Below are positions 48,695 to 57,659 of a stretch of 64,000 bases of DNA, one piece after another. The stretch spans positions 434,001 to 498,000 of the forward strand of contig NZ_FNWQ01000002.1 in assembly GCF_900108365.1 (NCBI RefSeq). Direction: 5' to 3'. Position numbers and translations under genes: made by a program. The stretch's first letter is position 1. Each line of letters opens with the position of its first letter. The notes beneath the pieces were generated by a model, which was not told the DNA's origin, made no database searches, and saw only the letters and a list, made by a program, of their open reading frames with translations. This stretch comes from Chryseobacterium culicis. Lineage in GTDB: Bacteria; Bacteroidota; Bacteroidia; Flavobacteriales; Weeksellaceae.

Positions 48695-49804
48695 ATGAAA
48701 CGTATTTTAATGGGTTTGGCGGCCATTACCGCTTCCGGTCTGTCAGCACAGAAGTCTGACGGTTCTTTAAAAAAAGCATTTCAGGATAAATTCTATATAG
48801 GAACGGCGATGAGTCTTCCTCAGATTGACGGGACAGATCAGAAAGCAGCAGCGATTATCAGAAAACAGTTCAGCTCTATTGTTGCTGAAAACTGTATGAA
48901 ATCTATGTTCCTGCAGCCTCAGGAAGGCAAGTTCTTCTTTGATGACGCTGATAGATTTGTTGATTTTGGAAGAAAAAACAAGATGTTCATTATCGGGCAT
49001 ACACTCGTTTGGCACTCACAGCTGCCACCATGGTTTTTTGTAGACAGTAATGGAAAAGACGTTTCTCCGGAAGTATTGAAACAGCGCATGAAAAATCACA
49101 TTACAACGGTCGTTTCCCGGTACAAAGGAAAAGTAAAAGGATGGGATGTGGTAAACGAAGCGATTCTTGAAGACGGATCTTATAGAAAAAGTAAATTTTA
49201 TGAAATCCTGGGCGAAGATTTTATTTCTCTGGCATTTCAGTATGCGCAGGAAGCCGATCCCGATGCAGAACTATATTATAACGATTATAATGAATGGTAT
49301 CCTGAAAAGGTAAAAGCAGTTATTAAAATGGTTGAAAAACTTAAATCAAAAGGTATCCGTATTGATGGGGTAGGAATGCAGTCCCACGTTGGAATGGATA
49401 ACCCTTCTATGGATGAATATGAAAAAGCAATGGTAGATTACTCCAATGCAGGCGTAAAAGTCAATATTACAGAACTCGAAATCAGTGCACTGCCGTCTCC
49501 ATGGGGAAGCTCTGCCAATGTTTCAGATACTGTTGCCTACCAGAAAGAAATGAATCCTTACACAAAAGGCCTGCCTGTGGATGTAGAAACGAAATGGGAA
49601 AAACGGTATCTCGATTTCTTCGGCCTGTTTTTGAAACACAAGGATAAAATAAGAAGAGTAACCTTGTGGGGGGTTACCGATAAGCAGTCATGGAAAAATG
49701 ATTTCCCGGTGAAAGGAAGAACAGATTACCCGTTACTTTTTGACAGAAAAGACCAGGAAAAGGCTGTGGTGCAGAAAATAATAAAACTTGCAGAGCGCAA
49801 TTAA
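48695..49804 (+). CDS. GH10 endo-1,4-beta-xylanase
   Basis: 369 aa, single-domain GH10, with signal peptide (ending LSAQ). Acid/base Glu155 in WDVVNEAI and nucleophile Glu260 in VNITELEI are intact, as are FIIGHTLVWHSQLPPWFF and YYNDYNEW. The length fits a lone catalytic barrel with no binding module, as for periplasmic GH10 enzymes that trim imported xylo-oligosaccharides. It starts 11 bp after the symporter stop. With GH30 broken as sequenced, this would be the only intact endo-xylanase in the window. Confidence 0.95.
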   Translation: MKRILMGLAAITASGLSAQKSDGSLKKAFQDKFYIGTAMSLPQIDGTDQKAAAIIRKQFSSIVAENCMKSMFLQPQEGKFFFDDADRFVDFGRKNKMFIIGHTLVWHSQLPPWFFVDSNGKDVSPEVLKQRMKNHITTVVSRYKGKVKGWDVVNEAILEDGSYRKSKFYEILGEDFISLAFQYAQEADPDAELYYNDYNEWYPEKVKAVIKMVEKLKSKGIRIDGVGMQSHVGMDNPSMDEYEKAMVDYSNAGVKVNITELEISALPSPWGSSANVSDTVAYQKEMNPYTKGLPVDVETKWEKRYLDFFGLFLKHKDKIRRVTLWGVTDKQSWKNDFPVKGRTDYPLLFDRKDQEKAVVQKIIKLAERN

Positions 49805-49825
49805 AAACAAAAGAATTTTTACCTA

Positions 49826-50809
49826 ATGAAAAAATCAAAATATTTATTCCCGGAAGATTATATGGCAGATCCCTCCGTTCATGTTTTTGAAAATAAAATC
49901 TATATTTACCCCTCTCATGACCGCGAAAGCGGAATTGAAGAAAATGACAACGGAGATCATTTTGATATGAATGACTACCATGTCTTCTCAATGGATGATG
50001 TAGAAAATGGGGAAATTAAAGACCATGGTGCAGTACTTTCGGTAAAAGATATTCCATGGGCGGGAAGACAGCTCTGGGACTGTGATGTAGCCTTTAAAGA
50101 CGGTAAATATTACATGTATTTCCCTTTAAAGGATCAGAATGATATTTTCAGGATCGGCGTTGCAGTGAGTGATAAGCCCTATGGTCCCTTCATTCCGGAA
50201 AAACATCCGATGATGGGAAGTTACAGCATTGATCCCTGTATTTTTGAAGATAACGGAAAATATTATATGTACTTCGGAGGCATCTGGGGCGGTCAATTGC
50301 AGCGCTACAGAGACAATAAAGCGCTTGAATCTGCAGTAATTCCTGCAAATGATGAGCCTGCAATCCATTCAAAGGTTGCTCTTTTGAGTAATGATATGCT
50401 TCAGTTTGCCGAAGCGCCTAAAGACGTTGTTATTATTGATGAAAACGGACAGCCGCTGCTTCATGGGGATAAGCACCGGTTTTTTGAAGCTTCCTGGATG
50501 CATCATTACAATGGTACCTATTATTTTTCTTATTCTACGGGAGACACCCATCTTATCTGTTATGCAACAGGTGACAATCCTTACGGTCCGTTTACTTTCC
50601 AGGGTGAAATTCTTACTCCGGTCGTAGGCTGGACTACCCATCACAGCATTGTAGAGTTCAAAGGAAAATGGTATCTGTTTTTCCACGATTCTGTTCCGAG
50701 CGGAGGAAAAACATGGCTGAGAAGTATGAAGGTTATTGAACTGGAATATGATCATGAGGGGAAAATCAAAACTATTGAAGGTCTGGAAGACGGCCATACC
50801 AATCATTAA
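49826..50809 (+). CDS. Cytoplasmic GH43 beta-xylosidase/arabinofuranosidase
   Basis: 327 aa with no signal peptide (MKKSKYLFPEDYMADPS), unlike the other three GH43 proteins in the window, so probably cytoplasmic. The triad is in YMADPSVHVFENKIYIYPSHD (base Asp), SIDPCIFEDNGKYYMYFGG (Asp) and RFFEASWMHHYNGTYYFSYS (acid Glu). It is a single propeller without a lectin-like domain. It would cut oligosaccharides brought in by the GPH symporter two genes upstream. Confidence 0.9.
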   Translation: MKKSKYLFPEDYMADPSVHVFENKIYIYPSHDRESGIEENDNGDHFDMNDYHVFSMDDVENGEIKDHGAVLSVKDIPWAGRQLWDCDVAFKDGKYYMYFPLKDQNDIFRIGVAVSDKPYGPFIPEKHPMMGSYSIDPCIFEDNGKYYMYFGGIWGGQLQRYRDNKALESAVIPANDEPAIHSKVALLSNDMLQFAEAPKDVVIIDENGQPLLHGDKHRFFEASWMHHYNGTYYFSYSTGDTHLICYATGDNPYGPFTFQGEILTPVVGWTTHHSIVEFKGKWYLFFHDSVPSGGKTWLRSMKVIELEYDHEGKIKTIEGLEDGHTNH

Positions 50810-50828
50810 TTATTTTAAAAACTGTTCA

Positions 50829-52862
50829 ATGCAACATCTGAAACTCTATATTCTCTTTTTTCTGATGGTTCCGCTGCTGATCTTTGCGGAAGACGGAAGC
50901 CAGCTGTGGCTTCGGTTTCCTGCCAAGCAAGGGATATCAGCAGATAAAATCATGTCCAAAGGAAACAGTCCCACACTGAACATTGCCAGAAGAGAGTTAA
51001 CTGGCCACTGGCAGGGGCAGACGGTGGAACTTCGTAAAGAAAGCAAAGAGAAAAACCTGAAAGACGGCTACAGAATTGTTTCCACGCCTGAAAAAATTGT
51101 TATCTCTGCACATCAGGAAATAGGATTATTATATGGAGTCTATCATATTTTGCGGTTACAGCAGACAAAAGCTGATCTGAACCATCTGAACACTACAGAA
51201 AAACCATCCTATGATGTGAGGATTTTAGACCATTGGGATAACCTGGATGGGAGTATTGAAAGAGGCTATGCAGGAAAATCTCTTTGGAAATGGGAAGACC
51301 TGCCGGGCAGAATTTCCCCGCGTTACGAAGAATATGCCAGAGCCAATGCTTCTGTAGGAATCAATTCCGTTGTTCTGAATAACGTCAATGCCTCTCCCAA
51401 TATGCTTAGGGAAGACTATCTGAAAAAGGTAAAGGTGCTGGCTGATATTTTCAGACCTTACGGCATAAAAGTATATCTTTCGGTGAATTTTTCTTCGCCT
51501 AAAGTTTTGGGCGGATTACAAAATTCAGATCCGTTGAATAAAGATGTACAAAAATGGTGGAAAGATAAATCGGCTGAAATTTACAGGCTGATTCCTGATT
51601 TCGGAGGATTTCTGGTGAAAGCCAACTCTGAAGGGCAGCCCGGGCCTCAGGATTATGGAAGAACCCATGCAGATGGAGCCAACATGCTGGCTGATGCACT
51701 GAAACCTCACAAGGGTATCGTAATGTGGAGAGCATTTGTCTACAGTCCCAGTAAAGATGACAGAGCAAAACAGGCCTATCTGGAATTTGTTCCTTTGGAT
51801 GGTAAATTCAGGAATAACGTCATCATCCAGATCAAAAACGGACCGGTTGATTTTCAGCCGCGTGAAGCATTTAACCCGCTTTTCGGTGCTTTGAGAAAAA
51901 CTTCCGAAATGGTAGAATTTCAGATCACACAGGAATATCTGGGCTTTTCAAATCATCTTGTATTCTTGGCACCTTTATTCAAAGAAACCCTGGAAAGCGA
52001 TACCTATGCTGACGGAGAGGGATCTACCATTGCCAAAATTACAGACGGCACCTTAAGACCCGCCAAAATTACAGCGATTTCTGCTGTTGCCAATATCGGT
52101 GAAGATACCAACTGGACCGGTCATCATTTTGCCCAGGCCAACTGGTATGCATTTGGAAGGCTTTCCTGGAACCATCAGCTCAGTTCGGAGCAGATAGCAG
52201 AGGAATGGATCAAAATGACATTTACTGATGATCAGAACTTTGTGAACCCCGTAAAGGAAATAATGCTTTCGTCCAGAGAAACTGCTGTGGATTATATGAT
52301 GCCTTTGGGGCTTCATCATATTTTTGCAGGAGGGCATCATTATGGTCCTGAACCATGGGGAGATTATAAAGGCGGAAGGCCGGACTGGTCTCCTGTATAT
52401 TATCATCAGGCGGATGCTCAGGGACTGGGTTTTAACAGAACAAAAACAGGAAGCAATGCTGTTTCACAGTATTTCCCGCCATTGAATGAAAGGTACGGGA
52501 ATCTCGCAACCTGTCCGGAAAATCTGATCCTTTGGTTTCATCATGTTCCGTGGGATTATACAATGAAAGACGGGAAAACACTTTGGGATGAGCTCTGTTA
52601 TACCTACGATTCCGGAGTGAAAAAGGTGAGGGACTATCAGAAAACATGGGATAGAATGGAACCTTATATAGATGAAAAGAGGTTTGCTGACGTTCAGTCA
52701 AAACTCAGAATTCAGTCCAGGGATGCTGTATGGTGGAAAGACGCCTGCCTGCTGTATTTTCAGACTTTCTCAAAAAAGCCGGTTCCTTATGATATTGAAC
52801 GGCCTGTTCATGAACTGGAAGATCTCAAAAAGATTAAACTTGACATGACACATCATAACTAA
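50829..52862 (+). CDS. GH67 alpha-glucuronidase
   Basis: Removes (4-O-methyl)glucuronic acid from the non-reducing end of xylo-oligosaccharides made by GH10. The preferred ATG is at 50829, giving a signal peptide (ending LIFAE) and 677 aa; an in-frame extension to 50736 would overlap the GH43 gene and bury the signal peptide. Motifs are LRLQQTK, ILDHWDNLDGSIERGYAG, FLVKANSEGQPGPQDYGRTHADGANMLA with a catalytic Glu (E268), and EFQITQEYLGFS. It ends the operon; a strong bidirectional terminator follows. It works with GH10, as these two enzymes do in other bacteria. Confidence 0.95.
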   Translation: MQHLKLYILFFLMVPLLIFAEDGSQLWLRFPAKQGISADKIMSKGNSPTLNIARRELTGHWQGQTVELRKESKEKNLKDGYRIVSTPEKIVISAHQEIGLLYGVYHILRLQQTKADLNHLNTTEKPSYDVRILDHWDNLDGSIERGYAGKSLWKWEDLPGRISPRYEEYARANASVGINSVVLNNVNASPNMLREDYLKKVKVLADIFRPYGIKVYLSVNFSSPKVLGGLQNSDPLNKDVQKWWKDKSAEIYRLIPDFGGFLVKANSEGQPGPQDYGRTHADGANMLADALKPHKGIVMWRAFVYSPSKDDRAKQAYLEFVPLDGKFRNNVIIQIKNGPVDFQPREAFNPLFGALRKTSEMVEFQITQEYLGFSNHLVFLAPLFKETLESDTYADGEGSTIAKITDGTLRPAKITAISAVANIGEDTNWTGHHFAQANWYAFGRLSWNHQLSSEQIAEEWIKMTFTDDQNFVNPVKEIMLSSRETAVDYMMPLGLHHIFAGGHHYGPEPWGDYKGGRPDWSPVYYHQADAQGLGFNRTKTGSNAVSQYFPPLNERYGNLATCPENLILWFHHVPWDYTMKDGKTLWDELCYTYDSGVKKVRDYQKTWDRMEPYIDEKRFADVQSKLRIQSRDAVWWKDACLLYFQTFSKKPVPYDIERPVHELEDLKKIKLDMTHHN

Positions 52863-52866
52863 AAAA

Positions 52867-52907
52867 TGAGGCAGCTCTTTCTCCGGATAGGAATGAGAGC
52901 TGCCTCA
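52867..52907. terminator. Bidirectional terminator after GH67
   Basis: TGAGGCAGCTCT at 52867-52878 and AGAGCTGCCTCA at 52896-52907 form a perfect 12-bp stem over 17 nt, flanked by A-runs. It lies between convergent genes. Confidence 0.85.
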
Positions 52908-52985
52908 AAACAATAAACTGTAAGTAAAATTTTAGCCCAAAATAATTTGGAATGATTGATATGTCAATCTATAATTTGTATCTCC

Positions 52986-53582
52986 TTATCGGAGTGAAAT
53001 CATTTTATTAAATACATTTCCGTTTTCTTCAACCCGGATGATATATTGATCTGCTGTTTTCGGATCAAGGTCGAAAGTGACATCCACTTTTCCGTTATCA
53101 GCTTTTCTGCTGGATGTATAGTATGTTGTATTGGAAAGGTCAGATACTGAAATGTATACAGGTCCTGTTACATCAGACATATGAAGTTTTGCCATGTGCC
53201 CTGAAACAGTATATTGAGGTTTATTCACAGCGCTTACCGGTGTTTTTTCCACCTCCATTGCATTTCCTTCACTGATTTTAATCTTGTATTTCTCAATCTT
53301 CATTTCAGATTCTGCTACCAGGTAATAAATTCCCGGTGCAAAGCTCTGAAAATCATAAGTTTTGGTTATATGATCTCCATCCGTAAGATTTTCGGAGAAT
53401 AGCTCGTCATGGGCGCTGTTGTATACAAAAACAGATACGCTCTTAGCGTTTGACAGCTGAACATTCAGTGTTTTGGCTTGTACGTTTCCAAAGGAAAGGG
53501 AAAAATCTCTGTCCTTACTCATTAGATTTGCTGAAAATAATAAAGATCCTGCAAAAAATACGGCTTTTAATAATGTGCTCAT
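52986..53582 (-). CDS. Small secreted beta-rich protein of unknown function
   Basis: 198 aa with a signal peptide of about 22 residues (ANLMSKD). No catalytic motif is visible. The first half reads as a beta-sandwich with a T9SS-sorting-like rhythm (FQSFAPGIYYLVAESEMKIEKYKI), and the second half (GHMAKLHMSDVTGPVYISVSDL to IIRVEENGNVFNKMISLR) looks like a second copy of the same kind of fold. It recalls the small DUF3244-type envelope proteins of Bacteroidota. Divergent from the AraC regulator gene, with 152 bp between; the AraC protein may control it. Confidence 0.75.
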   Translation of the reverse strand: MSTLLKAVFFAGSLLFSANLMSKDRDFSLSFGNVQAKTLNVQLSNAKSVSVFVYNSAHDELFSENLTDGDHITKTYDFQSFAPGIYYLVAESEMKIEKYKIKISEGNAMEVEKTPVSAVNKPQYTVSGHMAKLHMSDVTGPVYISVSDLSNTTYYTSSRKADNGKVDVTFDLDPKTADQYIIRVEENGNVFNKMISLR

Positions 53583-53704
53583 GGGTGAAGGCTTTTAGAA
53601 TTAATGGTACAAAGCTATGACGGTTAGAATTATCTAGCTATAATTAAATTTTCATATTTATGTGTTATATTACCTTTAAATGTTATTATTGATGTATAAT
53701 TTGT

Positions 53705-53712
53705 TAATTTTG
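53705..53712 (+). promoter_or_regulatory. Probable -7 box of the AraC-family gene
   Basis: TAATTTTG matches TAnnTTTG and lies 22 bp before the ATG at 53735, implying a leader of only about 15 nt. No clear -33 TTTG at usual spacing. Confidence 0.45.
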
Positions 53713-53734
53713 CATATGAAAAGAATTTTGTCTT

Positions 53735-54607
53735 ATGAAGCATGCCAATCCGTCATTCGAGGCCGTAAGGCCAACAATTGGAAGTAGTTTTACCAGTCTT
53801 AAGTTTCTTACCAATGAAAATATAAAATCTCACGTATGGCACTATCATCCGGAGATTGAACTGATTTTTGTCTGCAAAGGTTCAGGGAAGAGGCAGATCG
53901 GAAGCAGTATCTCTTATTTTTCAGACGGAGACCTTGTTCTGATAGGAAGTAATCTACCGCACTGCGGGCTTACCAATGAGAATACTCATAATGATTATGA
54001 AATGGTAATTCAGTTTAAACCGGACTTTTTAGGAGAGCCTGTATGGAGTATTCCGGAAATGCAGAGAATTGCTGCTTTACTGGAAAAATCCAAGGTAGGA
54101 ATTGTCTTTGGTGAACAGGTGAAAAAGAAGATAGGAAAAGAAATTGTAGAGATGCACGAGGCTTCTTCTCTGGACAGGCTTTGCAAATTCCTCAAAATAT
54201 TGGATGAGCTGTCTGTTACGCAGGATTACCGAACCTTGAATGCTGGTAAATATTATCTGCAGACACAGGTTGAAGATAATGAAAGGATTAATTTGATCTT
54301 TAATTATGTTAAGGATCATTTTAAAGAATCTATTACCCTGGAGGAAGTGGCTGATCTTGCCAATATGAAAGTACCGTCTTTCTGCCGCTATTTCAAGAAA
54401 ATTACCAATAAAACATTTACGCGCTTTGTAAACGAGTACAGGATTACACATGCACTGAAACTGCTGGCAGAACAGCCCTTAAGCATTACAGAAGTCTGTT
54501 TTGAGTCAGGATTCAATAATTTCAGCTATTTTAACAAAACTTTTAAGGAATATATCCAAAAAAGTCCTTCCCAATACAGGAAAGAATTTAACTACTTTAT
54601 CCAGTAG
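53735..54607 (+). CDS. AraC-family transcriptional regulator
   Basis: 290 aa. The N-terminal half is a cupin-like ligand-binding domain (SHVWHYHPEIELIFVCKGSGKRQIG, SNLPHCGLTNE). The C-terminal 100 residues hold two helix-turn-helix motifs: ITLEEVADLANMKVPSFCRYFKKITNKTF and the AraC signature SITEVCFESGFNNFSYFNKTFKEYIQKSPSQYRKEF. Histidines in the cupin could bind a metal or sugar. The gene lies between the secreted protein (divergent) and transaldolase-galK-galT (same strand, 81 bp on). The target is unknown; the transaldolase operon carries its own AraR box. Confidence 0.9.
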   Translation: MKHANPSFEAVRPTIGSSFTSLKFLTNENIKSHVWHYHPEIELIFVCKGSGKRQIGSSISYFSDGDLVLIGSNLPHCGLTNENTHNDYEMVIQFKPDFLGEPVWSIPEMQRIAALLEKSKVGIVFGEQVKKKIGKEIVEMHEASSLDRLCKFLKILDELSVTQDYRTLNAGKYYLQTQVEDNERINLIFNYVKDHFKESITLEEVADLANMKVPSFCRYFKKITNKTFTRFVNEYRITHALKLLAEQPLSITEVCFESGFNNFSYFNKTFKEYIQKSPSQYRKEFNYFIQ

Positions 54608-54649
54608 TTTTCAATAAAAAGTTACATTCCCATTATGATTTATTAAAAT

Positions 54650-54672
54650 ATAAGTGTAAATTTAACACTTAT
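54650..54672. promoter_or_regulatory. AraR operator before transaldolase-galK-galT
   Basis: The best of the three boxes: ATAAGTGT (54650-54657), seven bases, ACACTTAT (54665-54672), perfect arms. It ends 16 bp before the transaldolase ATG and covers a TAAATTTA stretch that may be the -7 box, so binding should repress the operon. Confidence 0.78.
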
Positions 54673-54688
54673 AAATAATAATTGATGT

Positions 54689-55342
54689 ATGAAATTTTTT
54701 ATTGATACCGCCAATCTGGCGATGATAGAAGAAGCCAATGCGCTTGGCGTTCTGGATGGGGTTACCACGAATCCTTCACTGATGGCGAAAGAAGGAATCT
54801 CGGGAAAACAAAATATACACCAGCACTACCTTGAGATCTGTACTCTTGTAGATGGGGATATAAGTGCCGAAGTTTTGGGAACTGCGTTTGAAGAAATGAT
54901 TAAAGAAGGAGAGGAGCTCGCCGCATTACATCCAAGAATCGTTGTGAAAGTTCCTGTCACTAAAGATGGAATCAAAGCCATCCGTTACTTTGCTGAAAAA
55001 GGAATCAAGACCAATTGCACGCTGGTTTTCTCAGCCGGTCAGGCTCTTTTGGCGGCCAAAGCAGGAGCCACTTATGTTTCCCCCTTTCTTGGAAGACTGG
55101 ACGATGTTTCTACAGATGGTCTTCATCTGATCTCTGAAATCAGGGAGATTTACGATAATTATAATTTTCATACACAGATACTCGCAGCTTCTGTACGCCA
55201 TAGCATGCATATCCTCAACTGTGCAAAAATTGGTGCAGATGTGGTGACCTGCCCGCTGGCTCCTATACTTTCTCTTCTTAAACATCCCCTTACAGATTCA
55301 GGATTAGACCAGTTTATCAGAGATTCACAGAAAATGAAATAA
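54689..55342 (+). CDS. tal: Transaldolase (TalC/FSA-like subfamily)
   Basis: 217 aa, the short form of transaldolase. MKFFIDTANLAMIEEANALGVLDGVTTNPSLMAKEG is the family N terminus, VVKVPVTKDG holds the Schiff-base Lys and TLVFSAGQALLAAKAGATYVSPFLGRLDD follows. It moves dihydroxyacetone units in the non-oxidative pentose phosphate pathway and so processes xylulose 5-phosphate from xylose and arabinose. A fructose-6-phosphate aldolase activity cannot be excluded, as the two are close in sequence. First gene of the tal-galK-galT operon, downstream of a near-perfect AraR box. Confidence 0.93.
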   Translation: MKFFIDTANLAMIEEANALGVLDGVTTNPSLMAKEGISGKQNIHQHYLEICTLVDGDISAEVLGTAFEEMIKEGEELAALHPRIVVKVPVTKDGIKAIRYFAEKGIKTNCTLVFSAGQALLAAKAGATYVSPFLGRLDDVSTDGLHLISEIREIYDNYNFHTQILAASVRHSMHILNCAKIGADVVTCPLAPILSLLKHPLTDSGLDQFIRDSQKMK

Positions 55343-55358
55343 GATCAGAAAGAGATAG

Positions 55359-56549
55359 ATGGATATTCATGAACACTTACTCAGGCCAGCCATAGAAAAG
55401 TTTAAAGCAGAATTCGGGGCAGAGCCGGAACGCTTATTTCTTTCTCCGGGAAGAATTAATATTATCGGTGAGCATGTGGATTACAGCGATGGCTTTGTGC
55501 TGCCTGCTGCAATAGATAGATACATCTGTTTTGCTGTCCGTAAAACTCCTCAGACAAATCGGTGTACAATTATTGCCAAAGACCTTGGCGAAACATATAC
55601 CTTTGATATCACCATGAAAGTGAAACCGGTACAGCAGATGTGGATGAATTACATGCTGGGTGTTTTAAGCCAGCTGCAGAAACCGGAAAATCAGTTTTGC
55701 GGACTGGAAATTGTACTTAGCAGTACCATCCCCATGGGTGCGGGACTTTCTTCTTCAGCTGCTCTTGAGTGCGGTTTTGCCTATCTCCTTAATGAGCTTT
55801 TTGATCTTCAGATCCCCAAAAAAGAGATTGCAGTGATAGGGCAAAAATCAGAACATGCTTTTGCGGGAGTTCAGTGTGGAATTATGGATCAGTTTGCCTC
55901 CGTTTTTGGAAAGGAAAACAAAGTGATTATGCTCGACTGCCATTCTCTGGATTATCAGTATTTTGATGCTGATCTTAGAGGATACAGCCTGCTTCTTTTT
56001 GACAGCTGTGTAAAGCACAGCCACCTTACATCTGGTTATAATGAAAGGCGTAAAGATGTTGAACACGGTAAAAAAATCTTATGGAAAAGTTTTCCGGAAA
56101 TCAAGAAATTCAGAGATTTTACGCTGGCGATGCTTGATCAAGTAAAAGAAGAAATGGGTGCTGTTTCATACAAAAGATGCCTTTATCTTCTTAAAGAAAT
56201 TAAGAGGGTAGAATTGGCAGCAAAAGCTATTTCGGAAGGAAATATCGAACATCTGGGAAGACTTCTCACAGAAACTCATGACGGCCTTTCAACAGAATTT
56301 GAGGTCAGTTGTAAAGAACTTGATTTTCTGGTGGAAAATGTATTACAGCAGGAAGGAGTACTGGGCGCAAGAATCATGGGAGGTGGTTTCGGAGGCTGCA
56401 GCATTAATCTGATCCGGGAAAATAAAGCGGAAGAAGTAATTAAAGCAATCAGTGAGAAATACCTGGAAAATTTCAATATCCGGATGAAAGTTTATCATGT
56501 TAAAATTTCCGACGGAATAAAAGAATACATCAATGAATACATTATTTGA
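55359..56549 (+). CDS. galK: Galactokinase
   Basis: Phosphorylates galactose at C1 (Leloir pathway). 396 aa, GHMP kinase. Signatures are SPGRINIIGEHVDYSDGFVLP, PMGAGLSSSAALECGFAYL (ATP loop) and ARIMGGGFGGCSINLIR near the C terminus. It starts 16 bp after the transaldolase stop and its end overlaps galT by 17 bp, so the three genes are cotranscribed. Galactose may come from GH97 action on xylan side chains. Confidence 0.96.
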   Translation: MDIHEHLLRPAIEKFKAEFGAEPERLFLSPGRINIIGEHVDYSDGFVLPAAIDRYICFAVRKTPQTNRCTIIAKDLGETYTFDITMKVKPVQQMWMNYMLGVLSQLQKPENQFCGLEIVLSSTIPMGAGLSSSAALECGFAYLLNELFDLQIPKKEIAVIGQKSEHAFAGVQCGIMDQFASVFGKENKVIMLDCHSLDYQYFDADLRGYSLLLFDSCVKHSHLTSGYNERRKDVEHGKKILWKSFPEIKKFRDFTLAMLDQVKEEMGAVSYKRCLYLLKEIKRVELAAKAISEGNIEHLGRLLTETHDGLSTEFEVSCKELDFLVENVLQQEGVLGARIMGGGFGGCSINLIRENKAEEVIKAISEKYLENFNIRMKVYHVKISDGIKEYINEYII

Positions 56550-57582
56550 TCCTAAAAAACATCCCCACAGAAGATATAATCCTCTTTTAAATGAATGGAT
56601 ACTGGTTTCTCCACAGCGGGCAGACAGGCCATGGCAGGGACAGAAAGAAAAAGTTACAGAAGAAAACCGTCCTGTACACGATCCGGACTGTTATCTCTGT
56701 TCCGGAAATACGCGTGCTAATGGCACACAAAACCCTTTGTATACAGGTACCTATGTTTTTAATAATGACTTTGGAGCATTGCTTAACACCGAAATTGATT
56801 TTTCTGGAGAACATTCCGGTTTTTTTACCCTTCTTCCGGAACGGGGCATCAACAGGGTAGTGTGTTTTTCTGAAGATCACAGTCTTACCCTGCCGGAAAT
56901 GTCTCTTGAACAGATAAAAAATGTGGTAGAGGTGTGGCAGGAACAGTTTAATGAGCTGGGGGCACTGGAATATATTAATTATGTTCAGATTTTTGAAAAT
57001 AAGGGCAGCATCATGGGCTGCAGCAACCCTCATCCGCATGGGCAGATATGGGCACAGTCTTCCATCCCGACAATGGTTCAGAAAACCCAGGATCAATTGA
57101 AATTCTATTTTGAAAAGCATAAAAGGACATTGCTGGAAGACTATTTAGAGCAGGAAATTAAAGCAGGGGAGCGTATCGTTACCGAAAACGAATATTTTAC
57201 GGCACTGGTTCCTTTTTGGGCATCGTGGCCCTATGAAATCATGATTGTCAGCAGGCAGAAAAGAGAAAATATTGCAGGGTTTTCCGAAGAAGAAAAGGAA
57301 TCTTTTGCTGAAATTATCAGGAATGTTACTACAGTATATGACAATCTTTTTGAAACTTCATTTCCCTATTCCGCAGGAATCCACCAGTCGCCCACAGATG
57401 GCAGTCCACATCCGGAATGGCATTTTCATATGCATTTCTATCCTCCGCTGCTCAGAAATGCGGAAATAAAGAAATTTATGGTAGGCTATGAGATGCTGGC
57501 AGAACCTCAGCGGGACATTACCCCTGAACAGAGTGCAGAAATATTAAGAAACCTTCCCGCCATTCATTATAAGAAAAAATAA
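56533..57582 (+). CDS. galT: UDP-glucose--hexose-1-phosphate uridylyltransferase
   Basis: Exchanges galactose 1-phosphate with UDP-glucose. 349 aa. Zinc-site CYLCSGNTRANG, the active-site NPHPHGQIWAQSS with the nucleophilic His, and EWHFHMHFYPP near the end are present. The start lies within the last 17 bp of galK. UDP-galactose 4-epimerase (galE) is not in this window, so the pathway needs a gene elsewhere. A hairpin at 57609-57648 follows. Confidence 0.96.
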   Translation: MNTLFDPKKHPHRRYNPLLNEWILVSPQRADRPWQGQKEKVTEENRPVHDPDCYLCSGNTRANGTQNPLYTGTYVFNNDFGALLNTEIDFSGEHSGFFTLLPERGINRVVCFSEDHSLTLPEMSLEQIKNVVEVWQEQFNELGALEYINYVQIFENKGSIMGCSNPHPHGQIWAQSSIPTMVQKTQDQLKFYFEKHKRTLLEDYLEQEIKAGERIVTENEYFTALVPFWASWPYEIMIVSRQKRENIAGFSEEEKESFAEIIRNVTTVYDNLFETSFPYSAGIHQSPTDGSPHPEWHFHMHFYPPLLRNAEIKKFMVGYEMLAEPQRDITPEQSAEILRNLPAIHYKKK

Positions 57583-57608
57583 TAAAATCAATATCTTTGA
57601 AAAAGAAT

Positions 57609-57648
57609 AAGCAAATGATGATTCTGATACATGCAGAGTCTTGCTTTT
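57609..57648 (+). terminator. Possible terminator after galT
   Basis: AAGCAA (57609-57614) pairs with TTGCTT (57641-57646), with an inner GATTCTG/CAGAGTC pairing, and T-rich sequence follows. It is imperfect and has a bulge. Confidence 0.45.
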
Positions 57649-57659
57649 CCCAATAAATT

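Noticed and set aside
50736..50828. N-terminal extension of GH67 to 50736
   Set aside because: It would overlap the GH43 gene and bury the signal peptide that begins at 50829.
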